From Kofleriaceae bacterium (lineage in GTDB: Bacteria > Myxococcota_A > Polyangia > Haliangiales > Haliangiaceae): a DNA stretch of 64,000 nt. This document shows positions 26,802 through 37,608 of the stretch, in pieces. A program made the position numbers and the translations under genes. The stretch spans positions 1 to 64,000 of the forward strand of contig JACKDR010000013.1 in assembly GCA_020633495.1 (NCBI GenBank), given 5' to 3'. The notes below the pieces were generated by a model. The model did no database searches, was not told the origin of the DNA, and saw only the letters and a list, made by a program, of their open reading frames with translations. Every line of letters starts with the position of its first letter. Position 1 is the stretch's first letter.

Positions 26802-28208
26802 GTGGCGGACGCCGCCGACGACGGCGCGCCCGGCTTCGCGTCCCTGGCGCTGCCGCCGGGCTGGGTCGAGAACCTGACCCAGCTCGGCTACCACACGATG
26901 ACGCCGATCCAGGCGCGCGCGCTGCCGCCGATGCTGGCGGGGCGCGACGTCCTGGGCCACGCCGGCACCGGCACCGGCAAGACCGCGGCCTTCGGGCTGG
27001 CGCTGCTGGCCCGGATCACGCCCAACCGGCGCCGCCCCGGCGCGCTGGTGCTGTGCCCGACCCGCGAGCTGGCCACCCAGGTCGCCGACGAGCTGCGCCG
27101 CCTGGCCCGGCCGCTGCCCAACACCAAGATCGTGACGCTGATCGGCGGCACCTCGATCGGGCGTGACGTCGGCACGCTCGGCCACGGCGCCGACGTCGTC
27201 GTCGGCACGCCGGGGCGCGTCCACGATCACCTGGCGCGCGGCCGGCTCGACCTCGACGAGGTCCGCACGCTGGTCCTCGACGAGGCCGACCGCATGCTCG
27301 AGCTCGGCTTCGTCGACGCGGTCACGACGATCGCCCGCGCGGTCCCGCCCGACCGCCAGACCCTGCTGTTCTCGGCGACCTTCGCCGACGACGTCCGCGC
27401 CCTGGCGACCTCGCTGCAGCGCGACCCGGTCGACGTCGAGGTCGCGGCCGCGGCCGACGCCGTCGCGGTCACCGAGGTCGTCTACGCGCTCGACGGCGCC
27501 GACCGGGTCGCCGCGCTGGTCCGGATCCTGGGCCACCACGCGCCGGCGTCGGCGGTGGTGTTCTGCAACCAGCGCGAGCGCTGCGACGAGGTCGCCACCG
27601 CGCTGCGCGACGCAGGCCACGCGGTCGCGGCGATGCACGGCGGCCTCGACCAGGCCGATCGCGAGACCCTGCTGCTGCTGTTCGGCAACGGCAGCCTGCG
27701 CGTGCTGGTCGCCACCGACGTCGCGGCGCGCGGCCTCGACATCGCCGACCTCGCGGCGGTGGTCAACTTCGAGCTGCCCCGCGACCCCGCGGTCTACGTC
27801 CACCGCATCGGCCGCACCGCGCGCGCCGGCCGGCGCGGCCTCGCGATCAGCCTGGTCGGCCGCGGCGACCGCCGCCTCCTCGACGCGCTCGATCGCGACC
27901 TCGCCGCCGTCGACGTCGCGACCGTGCCGGCGCCGGCCGCGCCGCCGCCGCCGCCCGACGTCGTGACGATCGCGATCGAGGGCGGTCGGCGCGAGCGGCT
28001 CCGCCCCGGCGACGTCGTGGGCGCGCTGACCACCGAGGTCGGCCTCGCCGGCGCCGACATCGGCGCGATCAAGGTCACCGATCGCGTCACCTACGTCGCG
28101 CTGACCCCGGCGGCGGCGCCGCGCGCGCTCGCCGGCCTGGCGCGCGGCATGATCAAGAAGCGGCGTTACCGGGCCCACCGCGTCGTCGCCCCGGCGCCGC
28201 GCCGATGA
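26802..28208 (+). CDS. dbpA: DEAD-box RNA helicase, DbpA type
   Basis: 468 residues from GTG 26802, directly after the previous stop. Q-motif (TPIQARALPPML), Walker A AGTGTGKT at about 54, DEAD at about 160, SAT at about 190, helicase C with HRIGRTARAGRRG at about 335. After a Pro linker comes a C-terminal RRM-like DbpA domain (about 385-465; LRPGDVVGAL, DIGAIKVTDRVTYVAL). DbpA helicases bind 23S rRNA hairpin 92 and act in large-subunit assembly. The sequence places it confidently in this group. Confidence 0.93.
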   Translation: MADAADDGAPGFASLALPPGWVENLTQLGYHTMTPIQARALPPMLAGRDVLGHAGTGTGKTAAFGLALLARITPNRRRPGALVLCPTRELATQVADELRRLARPLPNTKIVTLIGGTSIGRDVGTLGHGADVVVGTPGRVHDHLARGRLDLDEVRTLVLDEADRMLELGFVDAVTTIARAVPPDRQTLLFSATFADDVRALATSLQRDPVDVEVAAAADAVAVTEVVYALDGADRVAALVRILGHHAPASAVVFCNQRERCDEVATALRDAGHAVAAMHGGLDQADRETLLLLFGNGSLRVLVATDVAARGLDIADLAAVVNFELPRDPAVYVHRIGRTARAGRRGLAISLVGRGDRRLLDALDRDLAAVDVATVPAPAAPPPPPDVVTIAIEGGRRERLRPGDVVGALTTEVGLAGADIGAIKVTDRVTYVALTPAAAPRALAGLARGMIKKRRYRAHRVVAPAPRR

Positions 28209-28242
28209 CGCCCGCGACCGGACGGGCGCGGCCGGCGCGGCG

Positions 28243-28248
28243 TACACT
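28243..28248 (+). promoter_or_regulatory. -10-like box, leaderless start
   Basis: TACACT, 6 nt upstream of ATG 28255, with no Shine-Dalgarno. Confidence 0.5.
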
Positions 28249-28254
28249 GCCGCG

Positions 28255-28944
28255 ATGACCCGGCTCGACGACGTCCTCGACGACCTCGCCCACGCGGCGC
28301 AGGGCAAGCGGCGGCTGCCGGTGCTGCAGCCCGACGACGTCGTCGCGGTCTACGCGCTGTTCCACGGCCAGGTCGATCGCGGCACCGCGCGCCGCGCCGC
28401 GCTGGTGACCGAGGGCGGCCACGTCGTCGCCTGCCAGCCCGGCTGCGACGCCTGCTGCCACAACACGCCCGCGATCCACGCCGGCGAGGCCGTGACGATC
28501 GCGCGCTGGCTCGAGCAGCCGGCGCAGGCCGCGGCGCGCGACGCCTTCCTCACCCGCTACCCGGCCTGGCGCGCGGCCCTCGGCGACCTCGTCGATCGCT
28601 GGGCCCACGCCGCCGGCACCGGCGACGTCGCGACCGAGGTCGAGCTCGCCGCCGCGGCGTGGCACCGCACCGTGCCGTGCGCGTTCCTCGACGGCGGCCG
28701 GTGCTCGATCTACCCGGTGCGACCGGTGGTGTGCCGCGACCACCACGCGCTGGGCACCGCGGCGGCGTGCCAGCCCGGGGCGCAGGAAGACCTACAGCGG
28801 GCGCGCTTTCCTCCGCTGGTCGACTACCTCGACCACATCCGCCCCATCGTCCTGGCCATGCACGACGCGCTGCAGCCGGACACGCCGGGCGCGCGGCCGC
28901 TGTGCGCCGCGGTCCACGACCAGCTCGCGCCCGACGACGCCTGA
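28255..28944 (+). CDS. YkgJ-family cysteine-cluster protein
   Basis: 229 residues, cytosolic. The zinc or iron-binding cluster is visible as CQPGCDACCHN at about 60 and CAFLDGGRCSIYPVRPVVCR at about 142, followed by DHHALG. YkgJ (CxxCxxCC) proteins probably bind a metal or iron-sulfur cluster; their function is largely unknown. The leaderless-type TACACT box supports the start. Confidence 0.85.
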   Translation: MTRLDDVLDDLAHAAQGKRRLPVLQPDDVVAVYALFHGQVDRGTARRAALVTEGGHVVACQPGCDACCHNTPAIHAGEAVTIARWLEQPAQAAARDAFLTRYPAWRAALGDLVDRWAHAAGTGDVATEVELAAAAWHRTVPCAFLDGGRCSIYPVRPVVCRDHHALGTAAACQPGAQEDLQRARFPPLVDYLDHIRPIVLAMHDALQPDTPGARPLCAAVHDQLAPDDA

Positions 28945-29029
28945 GGCCGCCGCCGCCGCGGTGACCGCGCGGGCGGGCCCGACCGCCGGGGCGGACAGAT
29001 CGGGACAGATCGCGCGCCGCGAACTCGGA

Positions 29030-29035
29030 TACGCT
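29030..29035 (+). promoter_or_regulatory. -10-like box
   Basis: TACGCT, 10 nt upstream of GTG 29046. It leaves almost no room for the earlier in-frame GTG at 29037, so it helps decide the start of the kinase. Confidence 0.45.
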
Positions 29036-29045
29036 GGTGGCAGGG

Positions 29046-30827
<1,782 letters not shown>

Positions 30828-30856
30828 CGCCCGCGGGTCGCGCGATCGCGGCGCCG

Positions 30857-33061
30857 CTACTTCACCGGGAAGCCGCGCTTGGCCAGCAGCGCCTTGACGT
30901 CGGGATCGCGGCCGCGGAACTGGCGGTAGGCCTCGGCGCGATCGGTCGAGTTGCCGGGCGCCAGGATGATCTCCTTCAGCTTCGTGGCGGTCGCCGGATC
31001 GAAGTCGTCGCCGGCCTCGACGAAGGCCTCGCCGGTGTCGGCGGCCATGACGTCGGACCACAGGTAGCTGTAGTAGCCCGCCGAGTACTCGTCGCTGGCG
31101 AAGAGGTGGAGGAACTGGGGCAGCCGGTGGCGCATCGCGACCTCGCGGGGCGCGCCGATCTTGGCCAGCGTGTCGCGCTCGAAGGCGTCGGGGTCGATCT
31201 TGCCGTCGGGGATCGTGTGCAGCGCCATGTCGACGATCGCCGCCGACAGGTACTCGACGGTGGCGTAGCCCTCGTTGAACTTGGCCGACGCCTCGACCTT
31301 CTTGATCAGCGCGTCGGGCATGGGCTTGCCGGTCTGGTAGTGGGTGCCGAAGCGGTCGAGGACCTTGCGGCTGAGCACCCAGCGCTCGTGGACCTGCGAC
31401 GGGTACTCGACGTAGTCGCTCGGGGTGTCGCTCAGCGTCGGGTAGTTCACCTGCGACACCAGGTAGTGGATCGCGTGGCCGAACTCGTGGAACAGCGTGC
31501 TGGCGTCGTCGAGCGAGATCAGCACCGGCTCGCCGGGCCCGGCCTTGACGAAGTTGTTGTTGTTCGACACCACCGGCGTCACGACCGTGCCGGTGAAGGT
31601 CTCGTGGGCCCGGTACGGCACCATCCACGCGCCCGACCGCTTGCCCTCGCGGGCGTAGCAGTCGCCGTAGAACAGGCCGATGAAGGCGCCGCTGGCCTTG
31701 TCCGAGACCTCCCAGACCCGGACGTCGGGGTGGAAGACCGGCACCTCGCCGGTGATCTCCCGGAACGCGAGGCCGTACAGCTGCTCGGCCATGTAGAACG
31801 CGCCCTGGATCATGTGGTCGAGCTCGAAGTACGGCTTGAGCGCCTCCTGATCGAGGGCGTACTTCTTCTTCCGGACCTGCTCGGCGTAGAACAGGTAGTC
31901 CCACGGCTCGATCGTCACCTTCTTGCCGGCGAGCTTCTGCATGGCCGCGACCTCGTCGTGGACCTGCGCCACCGCCGCCGGCCACACCCGCATCATCAGG
32001 TCCTGGGCCCGCTCCGGGGTCTGCGCCATCGTGTCCGCCATCCGCCACGCCGCGTGCGAGGGGTAGCCGAGCAGCTGGGCGCGCTGAGCGCGCAGCGCGA
32101 CGATGCGCTGGATCGTCGCGTTGGTGTCGTTGCCATCGCCGTTGTCGCCGCGGTTCTTGAAGGCCTTCCACACCCGCTCGCGCAGGTCGCGCCGCGACGA
32201 CGCCGCCAGGAACGGATCGACGCTCGAGCGGGTGTTCATCACCAGCCACTGATCGGGCAGGTCGTGGGCGACCGCGGCGGCCTTGTAGCCGGCCTTGAGC
32301 GACGCCGGCAGCCCGGCGAGGTCGCCCTTGCCCAGCGCGACCCACGTCGACTCGTCGGCGAGCACCTTGTTGGCGAAGTCGGAGTACAGCCCGGCGAGCT
32401 GCTGGTTGATGTCGCCCAGCGTCGCCTGATCGGCGGTGGACAGCCGGGCGCCGGCCTGGACCAGGCGCCGGTGCTGCAGCTCGGCGACCCGCGCCTGCTC
32501 GGGGGTGAGCCCGGCGGCGTCGCGCGCCTGCCACACCGCGTCGACCCGCGCGAACAGCGCCGGGTTGAAGGTGATCGCGTCGCGCGCCGCGGCCAGCTTG
32601 GGCGACCACTCGGCGTCGATCGCCTGGACCTCGGCGGTGTTGAGGTTGCTGGTCATGACGCCCCACAGCGCCTCGAGCCGGCTCTCGGCCCGGCCGGCGT
32701 CGTCGAGCGCGGCCAGCGTGTTGGCGAAGGTCGGGGGCTCGGGGTTGGTCGCGATGACGTCGATCTCGGCCTGGCGCAGCGCCAGCGCGGTCTCGAACGC
32801 CGCCGGGAACGCGGCGGCCGACAGCTGGTCCCACGGCGGCACGCCGCCGTGCGGGCCGGCCCACGGCGCCAGCAGCGGGATCTGATCGGCGACGCCGCGC
32901 AGGCGCGTCACCTCGGCCAGCGCCTGCTGGTACGGGGACGCGGTCGCGACGCCGGCGTCGGCGGGCGGCGCCGGTGGCGGCGCGCCGACGCGGTGAGCGT
33001 CGGGCCGGGGGCCACAGGCGGACAGCAGGAGGGTGAGACCGAGCAAGGGGAGGGAGCGCAC
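30857..33061 (-). CDS. dcp: M3-family metallopeptidase lipoprotein (Dcp-like)
   Basis: 734 residues. Lipobox LTLLLSACGP, Pro/Ala linker, then the thimet-oligopeptidase fold. The zinc site HEFGHAIH is at about 525, with the third ligand Glu in a downstream ERWVLS-type helix. It resembles peptidyl-dipeptidase Dcp, but Dcp is usually soluble; here it should be tethered in the envelope and degrade oligopeptides. The start is GTG 33061, 6 nt from TAGATT. It is convergent with the kinase gene. Confidence 0.9.
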   Translation of the reverse strand: MRSLPLLGLTLLLSACGPRPDAHRVGAPPPAPPADAGVATASPYQQALAEVTRLRGVADQIPLLAPWAGPHGGVPPWDQLSAAAFPAAFETALALRQAEIDVIATNPEPPTFANTLAALDDAGRAESRLEALWGVMTSNLNTAEVQAIDAEWSPKLAAARDAITFNPALFARVDAVWQARDAAGLTPEQARVAELQHRRLVQAGARLSTADQATLGDINQQLAGLYSDFANKVLADESTWVALGKGDLAGLPASLKAGYKAAAVAHDLPDQWLVMNTRSSVDPFLAASSRRDLRERVWKAFKNRGDNGDGNDTNATIQRIVALRAQRAQLLGYPSHAAWRMADTMAQTPERAQDLMMRVWPAAVAQVHDEVAAMQKLAGKKVTIEPWDYLFYAEQVRKKKYALDQEALKPYFELDHMIQGAFYMAEQLYGLAFREITGEVPVFHPDVRVWEVSDKASGAFIGLFYGDCYAREGKRSGAWMVPYRAHETFTGTVVTPVVSNNNNFVKAGPGEPVLISLDDASTLFHEFGHAIHYLVSQVNYPTLSDTPSDYVEYPSQVHERWVLSRKVLDRFGTHYQTGKPMPDALIKKVEASAKFNEGYATVEYLSAAIVDMALHTIPDGKIDPDAFERDTLAKIGAPREVAMRHRLPQFLHLFASDEYSAGYYSYLWSDVMAADTGEAFVEAGDDFDPATATKLKEIILAPGNSTDRAEAYRQFRGRDPDVKALLAKRGFPVK

Positions 33062-33067
33062 GCGCGC

Positions 33068-33073
33068 AATCTA
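33068..33073 (-). promoter_or_regulatory. -10-like box, leaderless start
   Basis: TAGATT on the minus strand, 6 nt before GTG 33061. Confidence 0.5.
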
Positions 33074-33128
33074 GCCCAACTGGCGCCCCGGGCCCACGGC
33101 GCGGTCGCCGCGATGGCAGACTCGAGCC

Positions 33129-34214
33129 GTGCTGCGCCAGCTCCTCGACCCCCGCTCCTCGACGTGGACCTACCTGCTGGCCGACGACGCCACCCGCGAC
33201 GCCGTGCTGATCGACCCGGTCTTCGAGCAGTACACGCGCGACGCCGCGCTGGTGCGCGAGCTCGGCCTCACGCTGCGCTACACCCTCGAGACCCACGTCC
33301 ACGCCGACCACGTCACCGCCGCCTGGCTGCACCACCAGCAGGCCGGCAGCCAGATCGTCGTGTCGGCCGCGGCGGGCGCCGAGGGCGCCGACGTCCTGGT
33401 CCGGCCCGGCGACGTCATCCGGTTCGGCGGCCGGGTGCTGACCGTGCGCGCCACCCCCGGCCACACCGACGGCTGCGTCAGCTACGTCAGCGACGACGCC
33501 CGCATGGTCTTCACCGGCGACGCGCTGCTGGTCCGCGCCGCGGGGCGCACCGACTTCCAGCACGGCGACGCGCGCCGACTCTACCGCTCGGTGCACGACC
33601 AGCTGTTCACGCTGCCCGACGACTACCTGGTCTACCCGGCGCACGACTACCAGGGCCGCACCGCCAGCAGCGTCGGCGAGGAGAAGCAGCACAACCCGCG
33701 GCTCGGCGGCGCGCGCAGCGTCGACGACTTCGTCGGCTACATGGACAACCTCGGCCTGCCCCACCCCAAGCAGATCGACGTCGCGCTGCCCGCCAACCTG
33801 CGGTGCGGTCGACCCGAGCGCGACGACGTGGTGCCCCCGGTGTCGACGTGGGGCCCGGTGGTGCGCAGCTACGCCGGCGAGCCCCAGGTCGGGCCGGCGT
33901 GGCTCGAGGAGCACCTCGACGAGGTCCTGATCCTCGACGTCCGCGAGCCCGCCGAGTTCGTCGGCGAGCTCGGCCACCTGCCCGGCGCGATGCTGGTGCC
34001 CCTGGGCCAGCTCCGCGGCCGGGTCGCCGAGCTGCCGCGCGACCGACCGATCGTCACGGTCTGTCGCTCCGGCGGGCGCTCGGCCCAAGCCGCCCTCATC
34101 CTCGAGGCCGCGGGCGTGACCCGGGTGGCCAACCTCACCGGCGGCATGGTGCTCTGGCACAGCCTCGGGCTCGCCGACGCAGCCACGGCGGCCACGGCGG
34201 CCACGGCAGACTGA
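33129..34214 (+). CDS. persulfide dioxygenase-rhodanese fusion
   Basis: 361 residues. The N-terminal metallo-beta-lactamase fold is of the ETHE1 type (THVHADHVT at about 54, GHTDGCVSY at about 110, GDALLVRAAGRTDFQ at about 133, AHDYQG at about 175). The C-terminal rhodanese domain (about 255-350) has active-site CRSGGRS at about 311. ETHE1 enzymes oxidise glutathione persulfide to sulfite, and rhodanese moves sulfane sulfur, so the fusion should process sulfide-derived persulfides. Fusions of this kind are known in bacteria. The last residues are encoded by a 9-bp triplicate (34182-34208) giving AT repeats. Confidence 0.93.
   Translation: MLRQLLDPRSSTWTYLLADDATRDAVLIDPVFEQYTRDAALVRELGLTLRYTLETHVHADHVTAAWLHHQQAGSQIVVSAAAGAEGADVLVRPGDVIRFGGRVLTVRATPGHTDGCVSYVSDDARMVFTGDALLVRAAGRTDFQHGDARRLYRSVHDQLFTLPDDYLVYPAHDYQGRTASSVGEEKQHNPRLGGARSVDDFVGYMDNLGLPHPKQIDVALPANLRCGRPERDDVVPPVSTWGPVVRSYAGEPQVGPAWLEEHLDEVLILDVREPAEFVGELGHLPGAMLVPLGQLRGRVAELPRDRPIVTVCRSGGRSAQAALILEAAGVTRVANLTGGMVLWHSLGLADAATAATAATAD
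34182..34208. repeat. 9-bp triplicate at the end of the persulfide dioxygenase gene
   Basis: GCCACGGCG is repeated three times just before the stop codon, adding an Ala-Thr tail to the rhodanese domain. Confidence 0.7.
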
Positions 34215-34265
34215 GGCAGAGATATGCAACCTTTCACTGGGTTACGGCCCGAGCGTCACGCCGAG

Positions 34266-34300
34266 TAGAAAGTCGAGCGTTCTGCTTTCTATTCCTCGAC
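34266..34300. promoter_or_regulatory. nested inverted repeats upstream of the FG-GAP lipoprotein
   Basis: TAGAAAG (34266-34272) pairs with CTTTCTA (34285-34291), and GTCGAG (34272-34277) with CTCGAC (34295-34300). The surrounding 34215-34300 is unusually AT-rich for this window. It is a possible operator or attenuating hairpin for the gene at 34332; the function is unproven. Confidence 0.35.
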
Positions 34301-34319
34301 GTCGCCGCCGCCCGGACCG

Positions 34320-34325
34320 TATCGT
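34320..34325 (+). promoter_or_regulatory. -10-like box, leaderless start
   Basis: TATCGT, 6 nt upstream of GTG 34332. Confidence 0.5.
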
Positions 34326-34331
34326 CGGCCC

Positions 34332-35627
34332 GTGCGCCCGCCCCACCTCCTGCCTCCTCGCCCGCCCCGTCGGGTCCTCACGCCGGCCGCCGGCATCCCC
34401 CCGCTGATCGCCATCGCGGCCGCCACCGCGGGCTGCCTCGCGACCCCGCCGGCCGCCGACCAGGACGCGACCGCGGCGATCGACGCGGCGGTCGGCGGCG
34501 GCGGCGACGGCTCGCCGTGCGTCGGCGACGCCTGCACCCAGCTGCTCGTCGTCTCCCTCGCCGGCTACTACAACGAGGCGGACACGCCGCCGCCGGGCGG
34601 CGGCGTCGGCTACCAGGTCCTGCGGCGCGACCCGGCAGACGGGACGTGGGTGCCGATCGCCGAGGCCGCGGGGCCCTCGACCAACTTCAACGACGGCGCG
34701 TGGCGCGATTGCTGCGGCGCCGGCGGCGCCCCCGACGGCGTGCCCGAGGCGGCGCTCGCCGGGTACGAGGGCGTGTTCGTGGCTCGGTTCACGCGCAGCG
34801 GCGCGGACCTGACGGCGCGCGCGCCCTACGACCTGGTCGGCGGCAACGGCGACGGTGGCCAGGAGGAGGCGCACGTCGACTGGATCGACTACGACGACGA
34901 CGGCGATCTCGACATCGTCACGGCCAACCCCGATCTCCGCTTCTACCGCAACGATGGCGACACGTTCGTCGCCCAGCCCCCGCTGGCGGTCGGCGTCGTC
35001 GGCGTCGCGGTCGGCAACTGGGACGACGACCCCGAGGACGAGCTCGCGATCGCCGGCGCCGACGGCGTCCACGTCCGCGAGCGCGGTGACGGCGACTGGT
35101 CGGTCGACGTTCCGATCCTCACCGGCCAGTCGGCGTCGACGGTCAGGTGGTGCGACGTGCGGGGTGACGGCCACCCCGAACTCGCCGTGATGGGCGGCAG
35201 CAGCGACGTCCTGCTGATCGCCAACCTGGGCACCGCCATCGACGGCAACTGGCTCGACGGCGCGGCCCCGATCGGCGTCGGCGACGGCGGCTACGCCGAC
35301 GTCGAGCTGCGGTGCGGCGATCTCGACGGCGATCACCAGGACGACCTGATCTACGCCGCCTACAACGGGGTCTACGTGGTGCCCCACGGCAGCAACAGCC
35401 GCCAGAACCTGATCGTCCCCACGCCGCTGGGGGTCGGCCTCGGCCTCGGCGATCCCGACGGCGACGGCCGCCTCGATCTCTTCGTGGCCACCTCGGAGCC
35501 CCACGCGGTGCTGCTCTACGGCAACGCGTCGACCGGGCCGGGCGACTTCACGCTGGCCGCGCCGGTGACCGCGGTCGACCTGGTCGACGCCGCCACCAGC
35601 GTGGCGTGGATCGCGATCGCGCCGTGA
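34332..35627 (+). CDS. FG-GAP/VCBS-repeat lipoprotein
   Basis: 431 residues. Basic, Pro-rich N-terminus, hydrophobic stretch and lipobox (AATAGCLAT). From about residue 170 there are beta-propeller FG-GAP/VCBS repeats with calcium-type Asp clusters: DWIDYDDDGDLDIVTANP, GNWDDDPEDELAIAG, GDLDGDHQDDLIYA, GDPDGDGRLDLFVAT. Such integrin-like propellers mediate surface adhesion or ligand binding. GTG start supported by TATCGT. No enzymatic domain is visible. Confidence 0.85.
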   Translation: MRPPHLLPPRPPRRVLTPAAGIPPLIAIAAATAGCLATPPAADQDATAAIDAAVGGGGDGSPCVGDACTQLLVVSLAGYYNEADTPPPGGGVGYQVLRRDPADGTWVPIAEAAGPSTNFNDGAWRDCCGAGGAPDGVPEAALAGYEGVFVARFTRSGADLTARAPYDLVGGNGDGGQEEAHVDWIDYDDDGDLDIVTANPDLRFYRNDGDTFVAQPPLAVGVVGVAVGNWDDDPEDELAIAGADGVHVRERGDGDWSVDVPILTGQSASTVRWCDVRGDGHPELAVMGGSSDVLLIANLGTAIDGNWLDGAAPIGVGDGGYADVELRCGDLDGDHQDDLIYAAYNGVYVVPHGSNSRQNLIVPTPLGVGLGLGDPDGDGRLDLFVATSEPHAVLLYGNASTGPGDFTLAAPVTAVDLVDAATSVAWIAIAP

Positions 35628-35643
35628 CCCGCCGGCGCCGCCG

Positions 35644-36132
35644 TCACCACGGCGACGCCTGCAGGCGCGCCTCGAGGCGGCGCCCGGCGCCGGCCATCAG
35701 GCGCCGCAGGATCAGCTTGAGCGCCGGCGCCGCGACCTTGCCGAGCCGCGACGGCTCGGCGCCGATCGTCCACGCCAGGCGGCTGCCGCCGCCGTCGTCG
35801 TCGTCGAGCCGGTAGTCCTCGCCCATCGCCGCGATGAACGGCGAGCCCGCGGCGATCATCGTGAACGCGAAGCGCCGGCCGTCCTCCCACACGATGAAGC
35901 GCTCGCGGACCCGGCCGAGGCCGCGCACCGCGACCTCGCGCTCGTGGCCGAGGCCGCCGGTGCCGCGGGTCCAGCGCGCCTCGGTCATCATCGGGAACCA
36001 CGCGGTCCAGCCCTCGGCGTCGGCGAGGGCCTCGAACAGCCGCCGCGGCGGCGCCGAGAAGCGCAGGGTGGCCTCGACCCGCAGCGGCGCGGTGGGGATC
36101 CAGGCGGCGTCGATCGGTCGCAGCTCGCGCAT
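35644..36132 (-). CDS. SRPBCC-family protein
   Basis: 162 residues. START/Bet v1-like fold (RVEATLRFSAPPRRLFEALA, the turn AEGWTAWFPMM, then beta-strands EREVAVRGLGRVRERF). It likely binds a hydrophobic ligand or lipid in a deep cavity. ATG 36132 follows GAGAAT by 5 nt; an in-frame upstream start at 36147 is less likely. Confidence 0.8.
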   Translation of the reverse strand: MRELRPIDAAWIPTAPLRVEATLRFSAPPRRLFEALADAEGWTAWFPMMTEARWTRGTGGLGHEREVAVRGLGRVRERFIVWEDGRRFAFTMIAAGSPFIAAMGEDYRLDDDDGGGSRLAWTIGAEPSRLGKVAAPALKLILRRLMAGAGRRLEARLQASPW

Positions 36133-36182
36133 GGCCGATTCTCGCACGACCGCCGCCGCCGGCGTGGTGGCGGCGCGCCGGC

Positions 36183-37391
36183 TCAGAACCGGATCGCGCG
36201 CGCGGTCGTGACCCCGGGGGAGACCTCGACCTCGACCGGGTCGACGGTGACGGCCTCGACCTCACCGTCGACCTGCAGCAGGCTGGCGACGCCGCGCAGC
36301 GCCAGGCACTCGTTGCCGACCTCGCGGAAGGTCGAGGTGTTCGACAGCATCAGGTCGAGGTGGGCGGCGGCGCCGCCGCTGGTCGCGTCGTAGCTGACGT
36401 CGGCGAGCCGCGCCGACAGCTCGGTGATGTACCGGCCGGGGCCCGACACCATCTCGCCCCACGAGTTGATCTCGTCCTGGACGACGACGCACGTCGGGTC
36501 GCCGTGGCCGGGGGCGTTGAGCCAGACGTCGAAGCCCGACAGCCCGACGACGCCGCCGGCCAGCCCGGGCGCGCCGGCGATCGTGACCGCCTGGGCCGCG
36601 GCGTCGGCGTGGGCGTGCTCGGTGTCCATGCCGTAGCTGGGGTACGACAGCGCGTACGCGACCTCGCCGCGGGCGGCGTGGCCGGTGGCGCCGACCGCGC
36701 CGATCACCAGGACGTCGACCCGGAGCCAGACCCGGGCGTCGGGGATCGCGGCGTTCATGTCCGGTCGGTCGGACGGCGCCAGGCTGACCCGCGCGGTGAC
36801 CGGGACGACGACGTCGTCGCCGTCGAGGCGGGGCTCGCCGAGCTGCAGGCCGAGGCCCTGGGTGGTGAAGCCGTCGCCGGGCAGGTACGGCAGGTCGGGG
36901 TCGGTCTCGAACGGCGGCGGCGTCGCGTACTCGTCGGTGGAGATGCGGTAGCCGCGCAGCACCGCGATCTGCGCGGCGGTGCCGGCGACGGCGCCGGCGG
37001 CGGCGCGCGCCTCGCCGGTGGCGACGAAGGCCTCGGGATCGGTGCCGCCGGTGGGCGCGATCTCGAGGTCGACCGACAGCGCGGTCTGGGCCAGCGCGTC
37101 GCCCCGGTACAGCGTGAAGGCCTGGCGCGCCACCGCGCGATCGACCGCGCCGAAGCTGCCGCCGTCGTCCTGGCCGACGACCGCGCCGCCCGCGCCGTCG
37201 GCGTCGGGGCGGAACGTGACCTCGAGCCGCGACAGCCGGTGCGGCAGCAGATCCCAGCGCGTCGTCAGCTCGGTCGACACCACGACCGGCGGCGCCGCGG
37301 CGTCGTCGCCGCCGCACGCGACGAGCGCGACGGTCCCCAGCAGCGCGGCCGCGGCCAGGCCGCGGACCTTCCGGAACGAGCGAGCGTGCAT
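36183..37391 (-). CDS. lipoprotein, unknown function
   Basis: 402 residues. Signal with lipobox TVALVACGGDD, and a GGGGAGG ribosome-binding site before ATG 37391. The mature protein is beta-rich, with many alternating acidic and hydrophobic strands and one Cys pair (CVVVQDEINSWGEM; NECLALRG). I recognise no family. It is divergent from the GH81 enzyme, so the two may share control through the 217-nt region between them. Confidence 0.75.
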   Translation of the reverse strand: MHARSFRKVRGLAAAALLGTVALVACGGDDAAAPPVVVSTELTTRWDLLPHRLSRLEVTFRPDADGAGGAVVGQDDGGSFGAVDRAVARQAFTLYRGDALAQTALSVDLEIAPTGGTDPEAFVATGEARAAAGAVAGTAAQIAVLRGYRISTDEYATPPPFETDPDLPYLPGDGFTTQGLGLQLGEPRLDGDDVVVPVTARVSLAPSDRPDMNAAIPDARVWLRVDVLVIGAVGATGHAARGEVAYALSYPSYGMDTEHAHADAAAQAVTIAGAPGLAGGVVGLSGFDVWLNAPGHGDPTCVVVQDEINSWGEMVSGPGRYITELSARLADVSYDATSGGAAAHLDLMLSNTSTFREVGNECLALRGVASLLQVDGEVEAVTVDPVEVEVSPGVTTARAIRF

Positions 37392-37416
37392 CGAGCCTCC
37401 CCGGGGCCAGGGTAAC

Positions 37417-37488
37417 GCACCCTGCGCCGCCGCGATCACCACGCCTGACGTGGCGTCACCTGCGGCTGCGCGCCGGCGCGCAGGGTGC
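37417..37488. promoter_or_regulatory. perfect 11-bp inverted repeat pair
   Basis: GCACCCTGCGC (37417-37427) and its exact reverse complement (37478-37488), 50 nt apart, in the gap between the divergent lipoprotein and GH81 genes. It could form a looped regulatory site or a long hairpin. High GC raises the chance level, so confidence is low. Confidence 0.35.
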
Positions 37489-37608
37489 GCAGGCCTCGGG
37501 GCTGGCACCTGGCGTCGCCGCGCGGCCCGCGCGACGCGCCCGCGGCGACCGCCGCGCCGCCGTGACGCCGGTCCGGCGCCGGCACGCCGCGTGCAATTCC
37601 TCGGCGCG

